DNA of 64,000 nucleotides, taken from Branchipolynoe longqiensis (lineage: Eukaryota; Annelida; Polychaeta; Phyllodocida; Polynoidae). Positions 31,976 to 42,361 of the stretch are shown here, piece after piece. The translations under genes and the position numbers were made by a program. The notes under the pieces are model-generated. The model was not told the DNA's origin, did not search any database, and was given only the letters and a program-made list of their open reading frames with translations. Numbering within the stretch: position 1 is the stretch's first letter; every line of letters starts with the position of its first letter. The DNA is taken from contig CM059186.1 of assembly GCA_030323885.1 (NCBI GenBank), positions 169,121,230-169,185,229 on the forward strand. The letters are read 5' to 3'.

Positions 31976-32224
31976 CAAATCATCGATTGCAACATCTTGT
32001 CTTTCTAGCTTCTGGCTAAGTCTGTAGGCCTACAGTGCTGACACCTGGTGTCAAACGCCAGCATCAGGCTGGAGATTTTGAAACTGACCTACTCAGTTCA
32101 CTGTAGTCAATTCGAAGATATCAAACTTTGTTTCATTTTGAAGTAGGTGTTCATGGATTTGAAACCATTGGGTGGGAACCACTGTGCCCCGTCCTGATAT
32201 GACCTCATATGTTGCCAGGATGTA

Positions 32225-32985
32225 AACCTCTCATCATCATCATCATCATCATGCTGTCAGTTGCGATGCGGCAAAGACTGCTTTCATTACTTGACTGCCG
32301 CTCTCCATTTAGCTCTCTGCTGTGAGAGTTGTGTCCATGAGTCGGTCTTAATGTCTCTCAGCTTCAGGTTTCTCTTGATGGTATCTTTGAACCGGAGACG
32401 GGGGCGCCCTCTCTTTCTGTAGCCAGAAGACAGTTGAGAATAGAGGATCTGCTTTGGTAGCCTGTCTGATGACATCCTCATGAGGTGTCCAGTCCACCGG
32501 AGATTCTTTTTGATCAGAAGATCTTCCAGAGAGGTCAGCCCCATCCGTTCGAGTATTTCCTTATTCGTCACTTTGTCCTTCCAGGTTAGCCTCATGATTG
32601 AACGCAGATGTCGCATCATGAAGGCATGCAGCTTTTTCACCTGCTGTCTGTACTTTCATGAAAGCTGCCTGCAAAAGTGTTGAGGTGCTGCTTGCTTTTG
32701 CAAGTTACCAGCGGCACTCTCTCGGGGAGCAAATAGAGGTTTCACACCGACAAGAACATGTCAAGACAGGCGCAAAACTATTTGTCCCTGCAGTGGCTGG
32801 TCGGGAGATGTTGGGAGTTCCATACATCAACCGCCCTTAATGCTGCCACAGTGACATGGTTTTCTGTTTAGGGTTTGCTCCCTTAGACTTCGGTTCTGTC
32901 AAGGACCTGTACCACAAGGCAGTGGTTTAGAACTCTGCAAGGCAGGGGCGTCAAACTCCCTGAGGTATTGCTACACCTGCATACC
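32225..32985 (-). mobile_element. LINE fragment with a (CAT)n tail plus an attached repeat block
   Basis: On the minus strand the RT C-terminus ends and runs into (GAT)n (32,229-32,252). The other side continues into a block (ATGAAAGCTGCCTGCAAAAG.. to ..GAGGTATTGC) that follows the same LINE end, in shortened form, at 40,962-41,415. The two are parts of one repeat unit. Confidence 0.7.
32287..32640 (-). pseudogene. Non-LTR retrotransposon RT, C-terminal region
   Basis: 117 codons: LHAFMMRHLRSIMRLTW, KVTNKEILERMGL, LRWTGHLMRMSSDRLPKQIL, RKRGRPRLRFKD and KWRAAVK at the end. This is the conserved region after the RT thumb of RTE/jockey-like LINEs. It has no RT catalytic box. It is the longer sister of 9,663-9,905. 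Confidence 0.87.
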
Positions 32986-33112
32986 TATATGTAAACCTCT
33001 AACAACCAATCAACCATTGTACATGAACGACTGTGTGGGAACCATTGTGTATGAATCTATTTGCATGGCAAAAGCACTGGCTGACAAAAGTCCTGACAAG
33101 AAAGTATTGGGT

Positions 33113-33455
33113 GGCAATTATCTGCTGGCAAATAGTGGGTGGCAAATAGTGGGTGGCAAATAGTGGGTGGCAAATAGTGAGTGGCAAATAGTGGGTGGCA
33201 AATAGTGAGTGCTAAATAGTGGGTGGCAAATAGTGGGTGGCAAATAGTGAGTGCTAAATAGTGGGTGGCAAATAGTGGGTGGCAAATGGTGAGTGCTAAA
33301 TAGTGGGTGGCAAATAGTGGGTGGCAAATAGTGGGTGGAAAATAGTGGGTGGCAAATAGTGGGTGGCAAATAGTGAGTGATAAATAGCGGGTGGCAAATA
33401 GTGGGTGGCAAATAGTGAGTGCTAAATAGTGGGTGGCAAATAGTGGGTGGTAAAT
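33113..33455. repeat. 14-bp minisatellite, about 24 copies
   Basis: Unit GGGTGGCAAATAGT with the variants GAGTGCTAAATAGT and GGGTGGAAAATAGT. A higher-order pattern, with the GAGTGCTAAATAGT variant recurring every 3-4 units, is visible. Both strands' long frames here are repeat artefacts. Confidence 0.95.
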
Positions 33456-34073
33456 GTCATAGAATCGAATAAAGTATGTTGGGCCCGTTAGGAGTCGCCA
33501 CATACCAATTATCACAGTAGTTAACGGCCAGACTTTCAGCAGGAGCAGAGGTAAGATCTTTATTTGTGGGACATGCTCTCGGTGGTGAATTTGCAATCAG
33601 ATAGCTGATTCCCAGGGCCGTGATGTGGATGCTCCTGCTGCTAGTGACATCTGTCGACAGAATCTGGAACCACTCTAGTCGGGTACAATCCTCGACTGCC
33701 TATGATTTCACTTGCTATATCTCTGTAAAGAATGCTTGCAAAAATAATAAAATGCTCGATTATATTCAGATATTGATATCGCAACAGGATTCAAACTCTC
33801 ATCCGTGAAATATATCTATAAAAAAAAAAGAAGACAACTATATTGTATTTTTCTTCTGGAATTCACCGCCGCTCTCTTCATGTATTACACCCCACCAGTT
33901 AAGCTATCGGTAGAATCTGGAACCACTCTAGTCGGGTACTTCCCAGCTTAACTGGTGGGGTCTATTGGTTAGTAATACGTAATACGAGTACCAGAGTTTC
34001 GGTGGTCCCTCAGTCAGGACTGAACATGGTGGAAGTTGAGGCTGGTGCCTCTCTGACCCAGATCCATCGACCA
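33456..34073. other. Unassigned sequence with a repeated decamer block
   Basis: AGAATCTGGAACCACTCTAG followed by TCGGGTAC occurs at 33,659 and 33,911. CACCAGTTAAGCTATC and AGCTTAACTGGTGGGG nearby form an inverted repeat. No gene. Confidence 0.5.
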
Positions 34074-34408
34074 GACGGGTTCGATGGCCGAATGAGTTGA
34101 GCATCCGTCTCCCATGTTGGTAGATCGTGAGAACCCTGGTTGAGTCAGACCATAGACTTTAAAAGTTATACTTGTCACTTCCTAGCCAGGCGCTCAGCAT
34201 TATTAGGATGGGACAAGGACTGGTTGGGTCAGTGTCAGGATAATGTGGCTGAGTGAGATATCAGGTCATGGTGCCAGTGGCCTGGTCTCCCAGTGGGGCA
34301 GAATTATCAAGTTGCCATGAGTGCACACTGTCACAAGTCAGTACCCATCCTGATATGACCATATATGTTGCCAGGACGTAAAACTCCAACAACCAATCAA
34401 CCAAACCC
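34074..34408 (+). mobile_element. SINE-A, full length
   Basis: Head GATGGCCGAATGAGTTGAGC, a short anticodon region, body and tail CCTGATATGACCATATATGT..AACTCCAACAACC. Confidence 0.88.
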
Positions 34409-34597
34409 AGATCCATCACTATAGAATTTAAACTCACTATCACGTGACTCACCCCGAATGTCCCTCTGGTTGGCAAAACAAAGTAGGTGGATGTTGCTTT
34501 GAATAGAAACTAATAAAGCGATGCTTCAATTAAATTGATCATTTTTAAAATGTTCAACCTGGGAAAAACTGTAAAATGTACTGAATTTCAGCTCATT

Positions 34598-34831
34598 GTG
34601 CATGTTGCGGCGGCAACATGGGTAATTTGGGACGCGGGACCGAAAGCCCTTCAACCTTAAACTCTATGGACAACCGTGGCGCCACCTATACTCAACGAGA
34701 CACACTATCGAACCGATGCGCTACCTGGCGGGTCCTTCACAGACTCGCCATCGGAGGAGCCGGAGCAGCTCACACCGACCAGTGCGCCCGAACCTGCCGC
34801 GTGGCCACTGAAGCTTTGCTGTCTTTTCTAG
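34598..34831 (+). repeat. Split direct repeat A1 (element left end, likely promoter)
   Basis: 234 bp. It begins GTG and then the palindrome at 34,601-34,620, and ends TTTGCTGTCTTTTCTAG. The latter also looks like a 3' splice acceptor just before the gag-like ATG. It contains a short frame starting ATGGGTAATTTGGG (34,618) that runs 243 nt and overlaps the gag-like start by 20 nt. Confidence 0.9.
34601..34620. promoter_or_regulatory. Palindrome at the element end, candidate recombination core (A1)
   Basis: CATGTTGC-GGCG-GCAACATG: perfect 8-bp inverted arms with a 4-bp spacer, located 3 bp inside the element end and repeated exactly in A2 (39,871-39,890). Inverted arms around a short spacer are the usual form of tyrosine-recombinase core sites. 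The function is inferred. Confidence 0.6.
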
Positions 34832-34840
34832 GCATTCATC

Positions 34841-36256
34841 ATGCCTGCCACCCGCACTAAGCGCACCAGGGATCCAACTCCCGACTCGCCCACCGCGGTC
34901 GAACCCACGCCCGCACGGAAACCTCGTGGTAGGCCGAAATCCGTCGTCTCACACGAGGATGTGACAAAGAAAACACGCACTCGTTCAAGTCGCACCGAGG
35001 AGCGACGCGAGAGCACCACCACTGCCGACACACCGACACACAGCACTAGCCGTCGTAGCTCTGAGCACGGTAGCGGCGCCTTGATCATTGCACTCAATGG
35101 CTTCCAATCAAAAATGGACGAGAGGCTCGACCGTATAGCACGCAGTATGACTGAACGGATGGACGAGTTTGAGCGCACGGCAGAGAAACGCCGCCGAACC
35201 GGCTCACCACGCGGGAACCAAGATGGCCGCTCCCCCACCCGGGCACGCTCGCCTCGCCGGAGCCGGAGCAAGGAGCACCGCACTGGCACGGGCGGCGTGG
35301 CCCCCCCGCGGCACCGCAGCCGTAGCATTGACCGCCAACGTGACACTGGCGCCAATACGACGTGCCCTGATCAGTACTACTACGCCTCGCAGGTGGACGG
35401 ACACAAAAACCGTGAGTTCGTTCCTTTTGACAACCCTTTCCGCACCCCTGCTGCCCTGGCACGCGACCGTGTCACATCCCGCACACCCTTCTGCGAGCTA
35501 ATCTCGAACACTGACCATGAGGAAACGGATCGCGCAGATGTGGTTAACGAGTTGCTCGCCGCGGCCGGCACGGCCCTCGGCGACAAAAGAGGTAACAGCA
35601 TCATTGCACCGCATAGATATGTCATTCGGGGCCACCGTAGCACTAAAGTTGGTCTTGATCAGGCGACGTGGGCGGAATACTTTGCCGCGCTGTGCCGTAT
35701 GATACACGACAAAGCCATGCCGACGAGCTGGGCCGAGCCGTTACTGCATCACATGCAACAACTCACCACAATGGCCACGCTGTACGACTGGCAAACGTGC
35801 AGACGCTGGTCTGAGAACGTATTCATCATGATAAGCGACGGACGCTTGCAGCATGGGTGGGCTGACCAATACGCAATTAAGGATATCCAGCGAGACGCCT
35901 GCGTCGAAGGCACCAGACTGGACGGCAAAAAATCCGGCCGAACGACCGTAGACGAAACACCGACGAGGAAAGCGGAGAGCGCTGCCCCACGTAATGACAG
36001 AACCGACTATGTCCGCCCAGTCTATAGCAAAGACACCGACGGAAAGCCGTGCTCTAAATGGAACTGGGGCAATGAATGCGGGTTCACAACCTCGCACGGA
36101 ATGCACCCCGACCGTAAATGCCACCTGTGCGCCTGGTGTGCATCTAAGTATGCAAAGGCGAACCCACACCCTGAGAAAGACTGCCAGAACAAGCGTCGCT
36201 TTAACGAGAGGAAGAACGGTGGAGAGAAATCCGACCAAAAAGCGGATTTTCGCTAA
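34841..36256 (+). CDS. Gag-like ORF1 of the tyrosine-recombinase retrotransposon
   Basis: 471 aa, intact from an ATG to TAA. The N-terminal third is basic and disordered (TRTKRTRDPTPDSPT.., then an RS-rich tract SPTRARSPRRSRSKEHR and RHRSRSIDRQRD). The middle (about residues 190-370) is a more folded-looking region. The C-terminus is rich in Cys/His (WNWGNECGF, CHLCAWCASKY, HPEKDCQNKRRF), consistent with a nucleic-acid-binding zinc element. By position and composition it is the Gag equivalent that would package element RNA. No catalytic motif. It lies immediately downstream of repeat A1, so A1 probably contains the promoter. Confidence 0.8.
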   Translation: MPATRTKRTRDPTPDSPTAVEPTPARKPRGRPKSVVSHEDVTKKTRTRSSRTEERRESTTTADTPTHSTSRRSSEHGSGALIIALNGFQSKMDERLDRIARSMTERMDEFERTAEKRRRTGSPRGNQDGRSPTRARSPRRSRSKEHRTGTGGVAPPRHRSRSIDRQRDTGANTTCPDQYYYASQVDGHKNREFVPFDNPFRTPAALARDRVTSRTPFCELISNTDHEETDRADVVNELLAAAGTALGDKRGNSIIAPHRYVIRGHRSTKVGLDQATWAEYFAALCRMIHDKAMPTSWAEPLLHHMQQLTTMATLYDWQTCRRWSENVFIMISDGRLQHGWADQYAIKDIQRDACVEGTRLDGKKSGRTTVDETPTRKAESAAPRNDRTDYVRPVYSKDTDGKPCSKWNWGNECGFTTSHGMHPDRKCHLCAWCASKYAKANPHPEKDCQNKRRFNERKNGGEKSDQKADFR

Positions 36257-36348
36257 GCGGCCGCCCATACGACTCGGTTTATGGAACGGATACCGCTGCC
36301 CCACCAGTTGACGGTCCGCTCGACGGCGAGCGGATCGCATGCACTGCC

Positions 36349-38753
36349 ATGACCAGCCGGCCTGGTGGCCTTTCGCCCGCCGTCAGCACGCCGCCAACCA
36401 CACCCCCCCTACCACAGCCCGCCCCCCACCCTTACCGTGAAGCCATTGTTGTTGTACGTGACCTACATAACGAAGCCAGCCCCGGCGCCGCATGCGCCCA
36501 CCACACACAAGGTGGCGCCACCCACGTCCCACGCACAGGCGGCCGGCCGCCTTCTTGCCGCTCTGCACTGTTGGCAGGTGGCAGCACTGATGGCGGCCAT
36601 GACAGTTCACCCCGCCACAACAACAACACCCAGGCCACGCCCAACATAACACACACCCCTGACACATGTAGCGGCCCCGCCCCCACCACCCCCCCTCACC
36701 CCCGCCACCACCGACACACACCACAACCCGACATCTCACCGCTACCAGCAGGGCACTCCCACCGCCCACACGGCCACGCCCACCCCGCCCGCGCACCGAC
36801 GGTCGCTCACAACCACCGCCACGACCACATCCCCGCAGCGGACGCACATCCCCGCCAACACACAGGCCCTGGGCCGCCCACGGCGTCACTCGAGGAGCTC
36901 GACGGCGTCCAATACGACCTCGACACCGACGAGCAGTTGCGCCACAGGCAGCCTAACGACATAGACACCGTTCTTGACGACTACGGTGCGGCGGCCGCCT
37001 CGCCCTACAACCCACCGCTCACCCCCACCGAGTATAGGACGACACTACACTCCATATGGCCCCGCACGATACCCAGACTCTGGAAGAACAACTCGACATA
37101 CATGAAGTTATACGACCGGGTACGACAATGCGCCCTCCCCAACTACATGGGCGCAAGAATATCGGTCCCATCTGGCTTGAATATACCGGCTTGGAGGCAC
37201 ATGCTACGTGACTATCACGACAAACAGGTGGTCAAATTTCTTGAGTTTGGTTGGCCGGCCGACTACACGGGCGCCCTCCCGCCTGTGCCGGCCACCGCGA
37301 ACCACTCGGAGGACCCCGCTCACGACGTTCACATCCAGAAGTTCGTGTTCAAGGAGGTGGAACTCGGGGCACTGCTGGGCCCCTTCGAACAACCCCCATT
37401 CAAACCCTGGACTCAGATCAGCCCGATGATGACGCGGCCGAAGAGGGTCTCCTCCGACCGGCGCGTCATCGTCGACCTCTCATACCCAGGAAAGGCGAGC
37501 GTGAACGCGGGGATACGCCGAGCGCAATACCAGGGTGTCCCCGCAACCTACACCGTACCTAGCATGATCGACCTGGCCGACGAGGTTGCCCGACTCGGCA
37601 CCGGCTCGTACATCTGGAGCGCCGACCTCGCAAGAGCATACCGCCAACTACGCACCTGTCCGCTTTCGACCCCGCTACTCGGTATCACATACGGGGGTCG
37701 GTACTACATCGACGCCGCGCCACCGTTCGGGTGCAGAACGTCCTCGATGGCCTGCGCCAGAACCACAAACGCGGTGGTGTACCTCATGCGGAAGAGAGGG
37801 CACTTCGCGTTGTGCTACCTCGATGACTTTGTGGGCGCAGCCGCCACCCACCAGAAGGCCGAGGAGGCGTACACCGACTTCCTGCGACTCGCCCGTGACC
37901 TCGGCTTGGACCTTGCCCCCTCCAAGTGCGTCCCCCGGCGAAAAAGATACACTGGCTGGGCTTCGAGATCTCGTCGGCCACCATGAGGCTCGAGATCCCC
38001 CGCGACAGGCTGGCCGACGTCCTCACAGAGTGCGGCCTCTGGGTCGTCGGGAGGAAGGCCTCACGACGCGACATACAGAGGCTCGTCGGCAGGCTCCAAC
38101 ACGTGGCGAAGTGCATACGCCCGGCCCGCCGATTCATGTCCAGAATACTTGCCGCCCTCAGGAATGCCCCGCTGCACGGGAAGCACACCATACCGGAGGA
38201 CCTCGTCGACGACATCCGTTGGTTCGACAGGTTTGCCGAGTCATTTAACGGGTATGTCCTCCTGCAGTCGGCACCCAGGATCGGCTGGACCATCGAGTGT
38301 GACTCTTCACTAACCGGGGCGGGCGCGCATTCACCTACCCACTTCTACGCAGAGCGCTACCCCGACGAGGTCCGGGAGAAGGACATGACAATAGCCCAGC
38401 TAGAGGCCATAAACCTCGTAGCGGCCGTCAGGGCTCTCCTCCCCAAGCACCCCCACCTACACACCATCCGGGTCAACACCGACAACTCCGCTTCCCAGCA
38501 GGTCCTTTCGACGGGATGCGGCCGGGATCCCATCCTAACCGCCTGCGCGAGGGAGATCTGGCTCATAGCGGCCAACCTGAGCACGGAAATACAGATACAA
38601 CATAAGGCCGGCAAGGACCTCGTCCTGGCCGACGCCCTCAGCAGGCGGCACGACGACACCCAAGCTCGACGCACGGCTGAGGCCCTGGTCGCACAGCGCG
38701 GCCTCGTACAGGTCCACGTCGACCTGATCAATGTGCTACCCCCAAGATTATAA
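36349..38753 (+). pseudogene. RT/RNase H ORF2 with a single-base frameshift
   Basis: It starts at ATG 36,349. Residues 1-180 are His/Pro/Thr-rich low complexity. The DIRS-type RT follows: ELGALLGPFEQPPF, TRPKRVSSDRRVIVDLSYP, SADLARAYRQL (first catalytic Asp), and YLDDF at residues 490-494 (catalytic pair). At 37,932-37,936 a C-run is one base short: the frame switches from SKCV into PAKKIHWLGFEIS, the natural continuation. RNase H then follows: ECDSSLTGAG, LEAINLVAAVRA, NTDNSASQQVL, HKAGKDLVLADALSRR, with stop TAA at 38,751-38,753. No methyltransferase domain was noticed downstream. The frameshift could be a true mutation, a homopolymer sequencing error, or, less likely, programmed. Confidence 0.88.
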
Positions 38754-38773
38754 CCTGCGAATGCACCTAATTT

Positions 38774-39745
38774 TTGCCTTCATCCGCAGGTTTCACGCCG
38801 CGACACCACCAACGCTTGACCAACATGATAGCCGCCGGGCTGGCCCCGGGAACCTGGAGGAACAAGAACAGACAGGCGGCCAGGTACGTCACCTACATGC
38901 GGCAACACGGGTCCGACCCGGCGACCCCCACACACTACGTGATACTATCATACTTACTACAGCTCGCGGATGACCTCGCCTCCCCCGGGGCCGCTCTCAA
39001 CTACTTCAGCGGCGCACGCACCTGGATAAGGGCGATTGGGGGGAATACCGCCGCGTTCGACACCTACCCCGTTGCCCTGCTAAAAAGGGGCATACAGCGC
39101 GCATCCACACACGAGACGACCCGAGCCCCAGCCCTCACTCCTGACGACATAAAGAAAGTCGTCAGGTTCTTCGAGACCGCGGGCCCCAACGGCAAGGTCC
39201 TCACGGCGGCTCTGCTCCTCGCCTACTTCACCATACTACGACAGTCCAACCTACTCCAATCGACCGACCCCACGACCCGCGGGCACGCCATACGCGCCAA
39301 GGACATCTCCATCACGGCGACAGGCATGAATGTCCACGTGTCCTCCACCAAGACCCGCTGGAGGGTGGGGCATCACCTCGACATAGCCGTCCCGGCGATA
39401 CCCGGGTCACCATACTGCCCGGTCGCCGCCTGGGGCGGGTACGCGACTCGTACCCCGCCGCCGCTCAACGGCCCCGCGCTCATCACCACATCGGGCACGC
39501 CCCTTCGCCCCGCCGCCCTTCTCGCCACCCTGCGGCTCGCACTGGCGGCCACGGGCCACCCGGCCCCCCGCGCAGTCACCCTACACAGTCTGCGTTGAGG
39601 CGGCGCGCAAGCCTGCGCCGCCCTCGGCTCGACACTGGACGACATCCAGAACTTTGGGACGTGGACATCGACCGCCGTCCACCTCTACGTCCCGCGCGAC
39701 GCCATCCGCGCATGCCCCACCGCGCTCTCCACTACTTTTGGCTGA
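38774..39745 (+). pseudogene. Tyrosine recombinase ORF3 with one nonsense codon
   Basis: This enzyme would join circular element DNA into the genome. It is open from about 38,774 (first ATG 38,825). The N-terminal SAM-like region has GTWRNKNRQAARYVTYM. The catalytic set is: Arg in AYFTILRQSNLL (codon 39,239), a candidate Lys in SSTKTRWRVG, H-x-x-R in TLHSLR (39,584-39,595), then TGA at 39,596-39,598. In the same frame past the stop come GGAQACAALGSTLDD, Trp in GTWTS (39,662) and the nucleophile Tyr in VHLYVPRD (39,686-39,688), ending at TGA 39,743 in repeat B1. Related recombinases have Arg after HSLR, so a CGA to TGA change explains the stop. The protein as encoded lacks the nucleophile. Confidence 0.88.
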
Positions 39746-39867
39746 GCGCACGTGGGACAAAACTAACTATACCGAACTGTAACTACTCGAAACCTAAGAA
39801 TTCCATCATAAGAAAAAAGATCAATAAACTACCACTTTATACCACTTTCGTGTCCTGTGTCTGAATT
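39740..39867 (+). repeat. Split direct repeat B1
   Basis: 128 bp, identical to B2. It carries a polyadenylation signal (GATCAATAAACTACC, about 39,819) followed by TTTCGTGTCCTGTGTCTG, and overlaps the last codons of the recombinase frame. Confidence 0.92.
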
Positions 39868-40101
39868 GTGCATGTTGCGGCGGCAACATGGGTAATTTGG
39901 GACGCGGGACCGAAAGCCCTTCAACCATAAACTCTATGGACAACCGTGGCGCCACCTATACTCAACGAGACACACTATCGAACCGATGCGCTACCTGGCG
40001 GGTCCTTCACAGACTCGCCATCGGAGGAGCCGGAGCAGCTCACACCGACCAGTGCGCCCGAACCTGCCGCGTGGCCACTGAAGCTTTGCTGTCTTTTCTA
40101 G
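39868..40101 (+). repeat. Split direct repeat A2
   Basis: 234 bp copy of A1 with a single mismatch, including the palindrome at 39,871-39,890. Confidence 0.92.
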
Positions 40102-40129
40102 CAGTCCCACCCACCCATCTGGCACGCAA

Positions 40130-40257
40130 GGCTGAGCGCACGTGGGACAAAACTAACTATACCGAACTGTAACTACTCGAAACCTAAGAATTCCATCATA
40201 AGAAAAAAGATCAATAAACTACCACTTTATACCACTTTCGTGTCCTGTGTCTGAATT
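40130..40257 (+). repeat. Split direct repeat B2 (element right end)
   Basis: 128 bp identical to B1, ending GTCTGAATT. Separated from A2 by 28 bp of unique sequence (40,102-40,129). Confidence 0.92.
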
Positions 40258-40611
40258 ATGCTTCTGTCGATGTGTGTGTCTACCCAATGCGTCCAAAGGA
40301 TTCCCAATAAATCAATCAATCCTATAGATTCTGAACCACAACCCAACTAAAGCTTGCAAGCGAATTTGGGTATTTATTTATTTATTTATATTTATTTATT
40401 TATTTTATTGTTTATTTACCCTGTCCATGACGAGTGAATCATCGCGGCTTGTTTTCATCGGACTATGCATCATTAAGTTCAATGCATTGTTTCACTGGTC
40501 GGGCCTATCGAATGTACTTTCTGAAGAACTGGTGCGACATGATCACACGTTGGAGTATTTGTTATTAATATTATGAAAACATTTCTGAATGGACTGAAGT
40601 CGACTGGTGTT
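40258..40611. other. Short spacer with a (TTTA)n tract and a lone MITE-F end
   Basis: (TTTA)n lies at about 40,373-40,410. CATCGGACTATGCATCATTAA at about 40,457 is a lone family-F terminus. Confidence 0.5.
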
Positions 40612-40931
40612 ATATTTGTTTGTTTGTTGGAATTTTACGTCCTGGTAACATCTAAGATCATATCAGTACGGGTACCTACTTGTGACAGTGTACCCTCACG
40701 GATACTTTTATAGCACTGCCCGACTGGGAGACCTGTCCACCAGCACCATGACACGAGTCACATTATCCTGATACTGTGCTAACTAATCCTTGTCCTAGCC
40801 TATTAATGCCGAGCGCCAGGCTAGGAAGTGACAAATATCAATTTGATAAGTCATTGGTTTGACTCGACCTGGAATCGAACCGCGATCTCCCGCACGGGAA
40901 GCCTGTGCTCTACCGATTACGCGACTGTCCT
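40612..40931 (-). mobile_element. SINE-A, full length, minus strand
   Basis: Starts (plus strand) with (GTTT)n and TTTTACGTCCTGGTAACATC and ends with the tRNA-like head complement (GAATCGAACCGCGATCTCCC..CTCTACCGATTACGCGACTG). Confidence 0.88.
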
Positions 40932-40961
40932 GTACTGGTGTTATGAGGTTCCCTGGCCATC

Positions 40962-41415
40962 ATCATGCTGTCGGTCGCGATGCGACAAAGACTGCTTTCA
41001 TTACTTCACTGCTGCTCTCTATTTAGCTCTCTGCTGTGAGAATGATGTCCATGAATCAGTCCGGGCAGTTGTGCATTTCATGAAAGCTGCCTGCAAAAGT
41101 GTTTAAGTGCTGCTGGCTTTTACAAGTTACCAGCGGCACTCTCTCGGGGAGCAAATAGAGGTTTCACACCGGCAAGAACATGTCCAGACAGGCGCAAGAC
41201 TATTTGTCCCTGCAGTGGCTGGTCGGGAGATGTTGGGAGTTCCATACATCAACCACCCTTAATGCTGCCACAGTGACATGGTTTTCTGTTTAGGGTTTGC
41301 TCCCTTAGCCTTCGGTTCTGTCAAGAACCTGTACCACAAGGCAGTGGTTTACAACTCTGCAGGGCAGGGGCGTCAAACTCCCTGAGGTATTGCAATACCT
41401 GCAATACCTGCATTC
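40962..41415 (-). mobile_element. LINE end plus attached block, internally deleted copy
   Basis: It matches 32,260-32,345 (CATGCTGTCGGTCGCGATGC.. ) and then jumps directly to the block starting TTTCATGAAAGCTGCCTGCA. It therefore lacks the RT part present at 32.3-32.6 kb. Confidence 0.75.
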
Positions 41416-42361
41416 CCTGGTAGAGCTGCATTAACCTGACTCCATCTGACCCAATTGGCGATATCCACTTATTGCAGACGTCGATAGGCGAGAGCTGTCG
41501 CGTTGCTTGGATAAATCGGTTAAATACAAAACGCATCTTTAATTACTCTATTTTCTGGCGAAAATCTCGGCCTTCCAGAGACGGGGGAAACCGTAAATGC
41601 AATTTCCCTTTGCTCTTTCAACTTCTGCTCATTCAGCAGTGCCAGCAGTCCTGCACAATCAGCTGGGTGATCGATGAAGATTAATGCAGATTGCAGATTG
41701 CACCTTGCACCTCGGGACGGGATGGCCCAGTCGTTAGAGCGTCTCGCCACGGGATCCATTCCCAACCAAGTTAAACCAAGTTTAATGACGTGATTTCTAT
41801 GTGGTTTTTGCTGTGTGTTTGTGCGTGCGTGTGTGTGTGCTTTTTATTTTGCTTTAACATTTTTTATTTTTTATTTGTTAGTTTTGATTGATTGATTGGT
41901 GGTTTCCTTACGTCGTGTCGGCAGCATAGGCCATATGCTCTGAATAACATGTTGCCAGTGCATATGCACTGGTCTTCCATCCCTAATGCCAATTGATGCT
42001 ACATACTAAACTAAGGAACAATACTATAGATAGACAATTACAAGACAATAAGCAAAGCATCGATATGAATGACAGGCAAAGAACAAGATAAGAGAAAAAA
42101 TAAAATCTCATCATGTGATAATTGAGTTAGCTATATAAAATCCTTAATATAAATGTAAACTGGTAGTACAGTTACAAAAATACAAATTTTAAACTTATTA
42201 ATTGTTTACAAGTATATGTCACCTGTAGACAGATATTCAGTTATGCTCACCATTAACTTTCACATCAGATGTTGCTAGGATATAAAACCTCAATAAACCA
42301 AAGCAATCAAAGTCGATGTCCCATCCCCTGAGGGGTTAAGCTAGCATTCTTGATGTGACCT
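41416..42361. other. Mostly unassigned, with a LINE-tail fragment
   Basis: 41,885-41,985 has (GATT)n then GGTGGTTTCCTTACGTCGTG and TCGGCAGCATAGGCCATATG, the complement of the I-type LINE tail at 20.5 kb. A tRNA-like snippet lies at about 41,710-41,765. No coding support. Confidence 0.5.

Larger units (their letters stand above)
34598..40257 (+). mobile_element. Nearly intact Ngaro/PAT-type tyrosine-recombinase retrotransposon (5,660 bp)
   Basis: Split direct repeats in the order A1 (34,598-34,831), ORFs, B1 (39,740-39,867), A2 (39,868-40,101), a 28-bp spacer, B2 (40,130-40,257). A1 and A2 (234 bp) differ at one base (T at 34,657, A at 39,927). B1 and B2 (128 bp) are identical. This organisation is known from PAT and Ngaro elements, which integrate through a tyrosine recombinase rather than a DDE integrase. 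Three coding regions follow: gag-like, RT/RNase H and recombinase. Base composition is GC-rich compared with the AT-rich surroundings. Only two inactivating defects were found, so the insertion is young. No TSD is expected for this class and none is seen. Confidence 0.92.

Noticed and set aside
33113..33455. CRISPR-like array of short repeats
   Set aside because: Units are contiguous 14-mers without unique spacers in a eukaryotic genome. It is a minisatellite.
33057..33596. 179-codon repetitive ORF (THYLPPTICHPLF type)
   Set aside because: It is the reverse complement of the 14-bp minisatellite.
35741..36340. 199-codon minus-strand ORF opposite the gag-like gene
   Set aside because: Shadow of a GC-rich coding region on the other strand. 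No motif.
36383..36889. 168-codon Gly-rich minus-strand ORF
   Set aside because: Antisense of the His/Pro-rich low-complexity start of ORF2.
37586..38248. 220-codon plus-strand ORF overlapping RT
   Set aside because: Out of frame with the conserved YLDDF and RNase H motifs. Low-complexity Arg/Pro-rich, typical of a GC-rich shadow frame.
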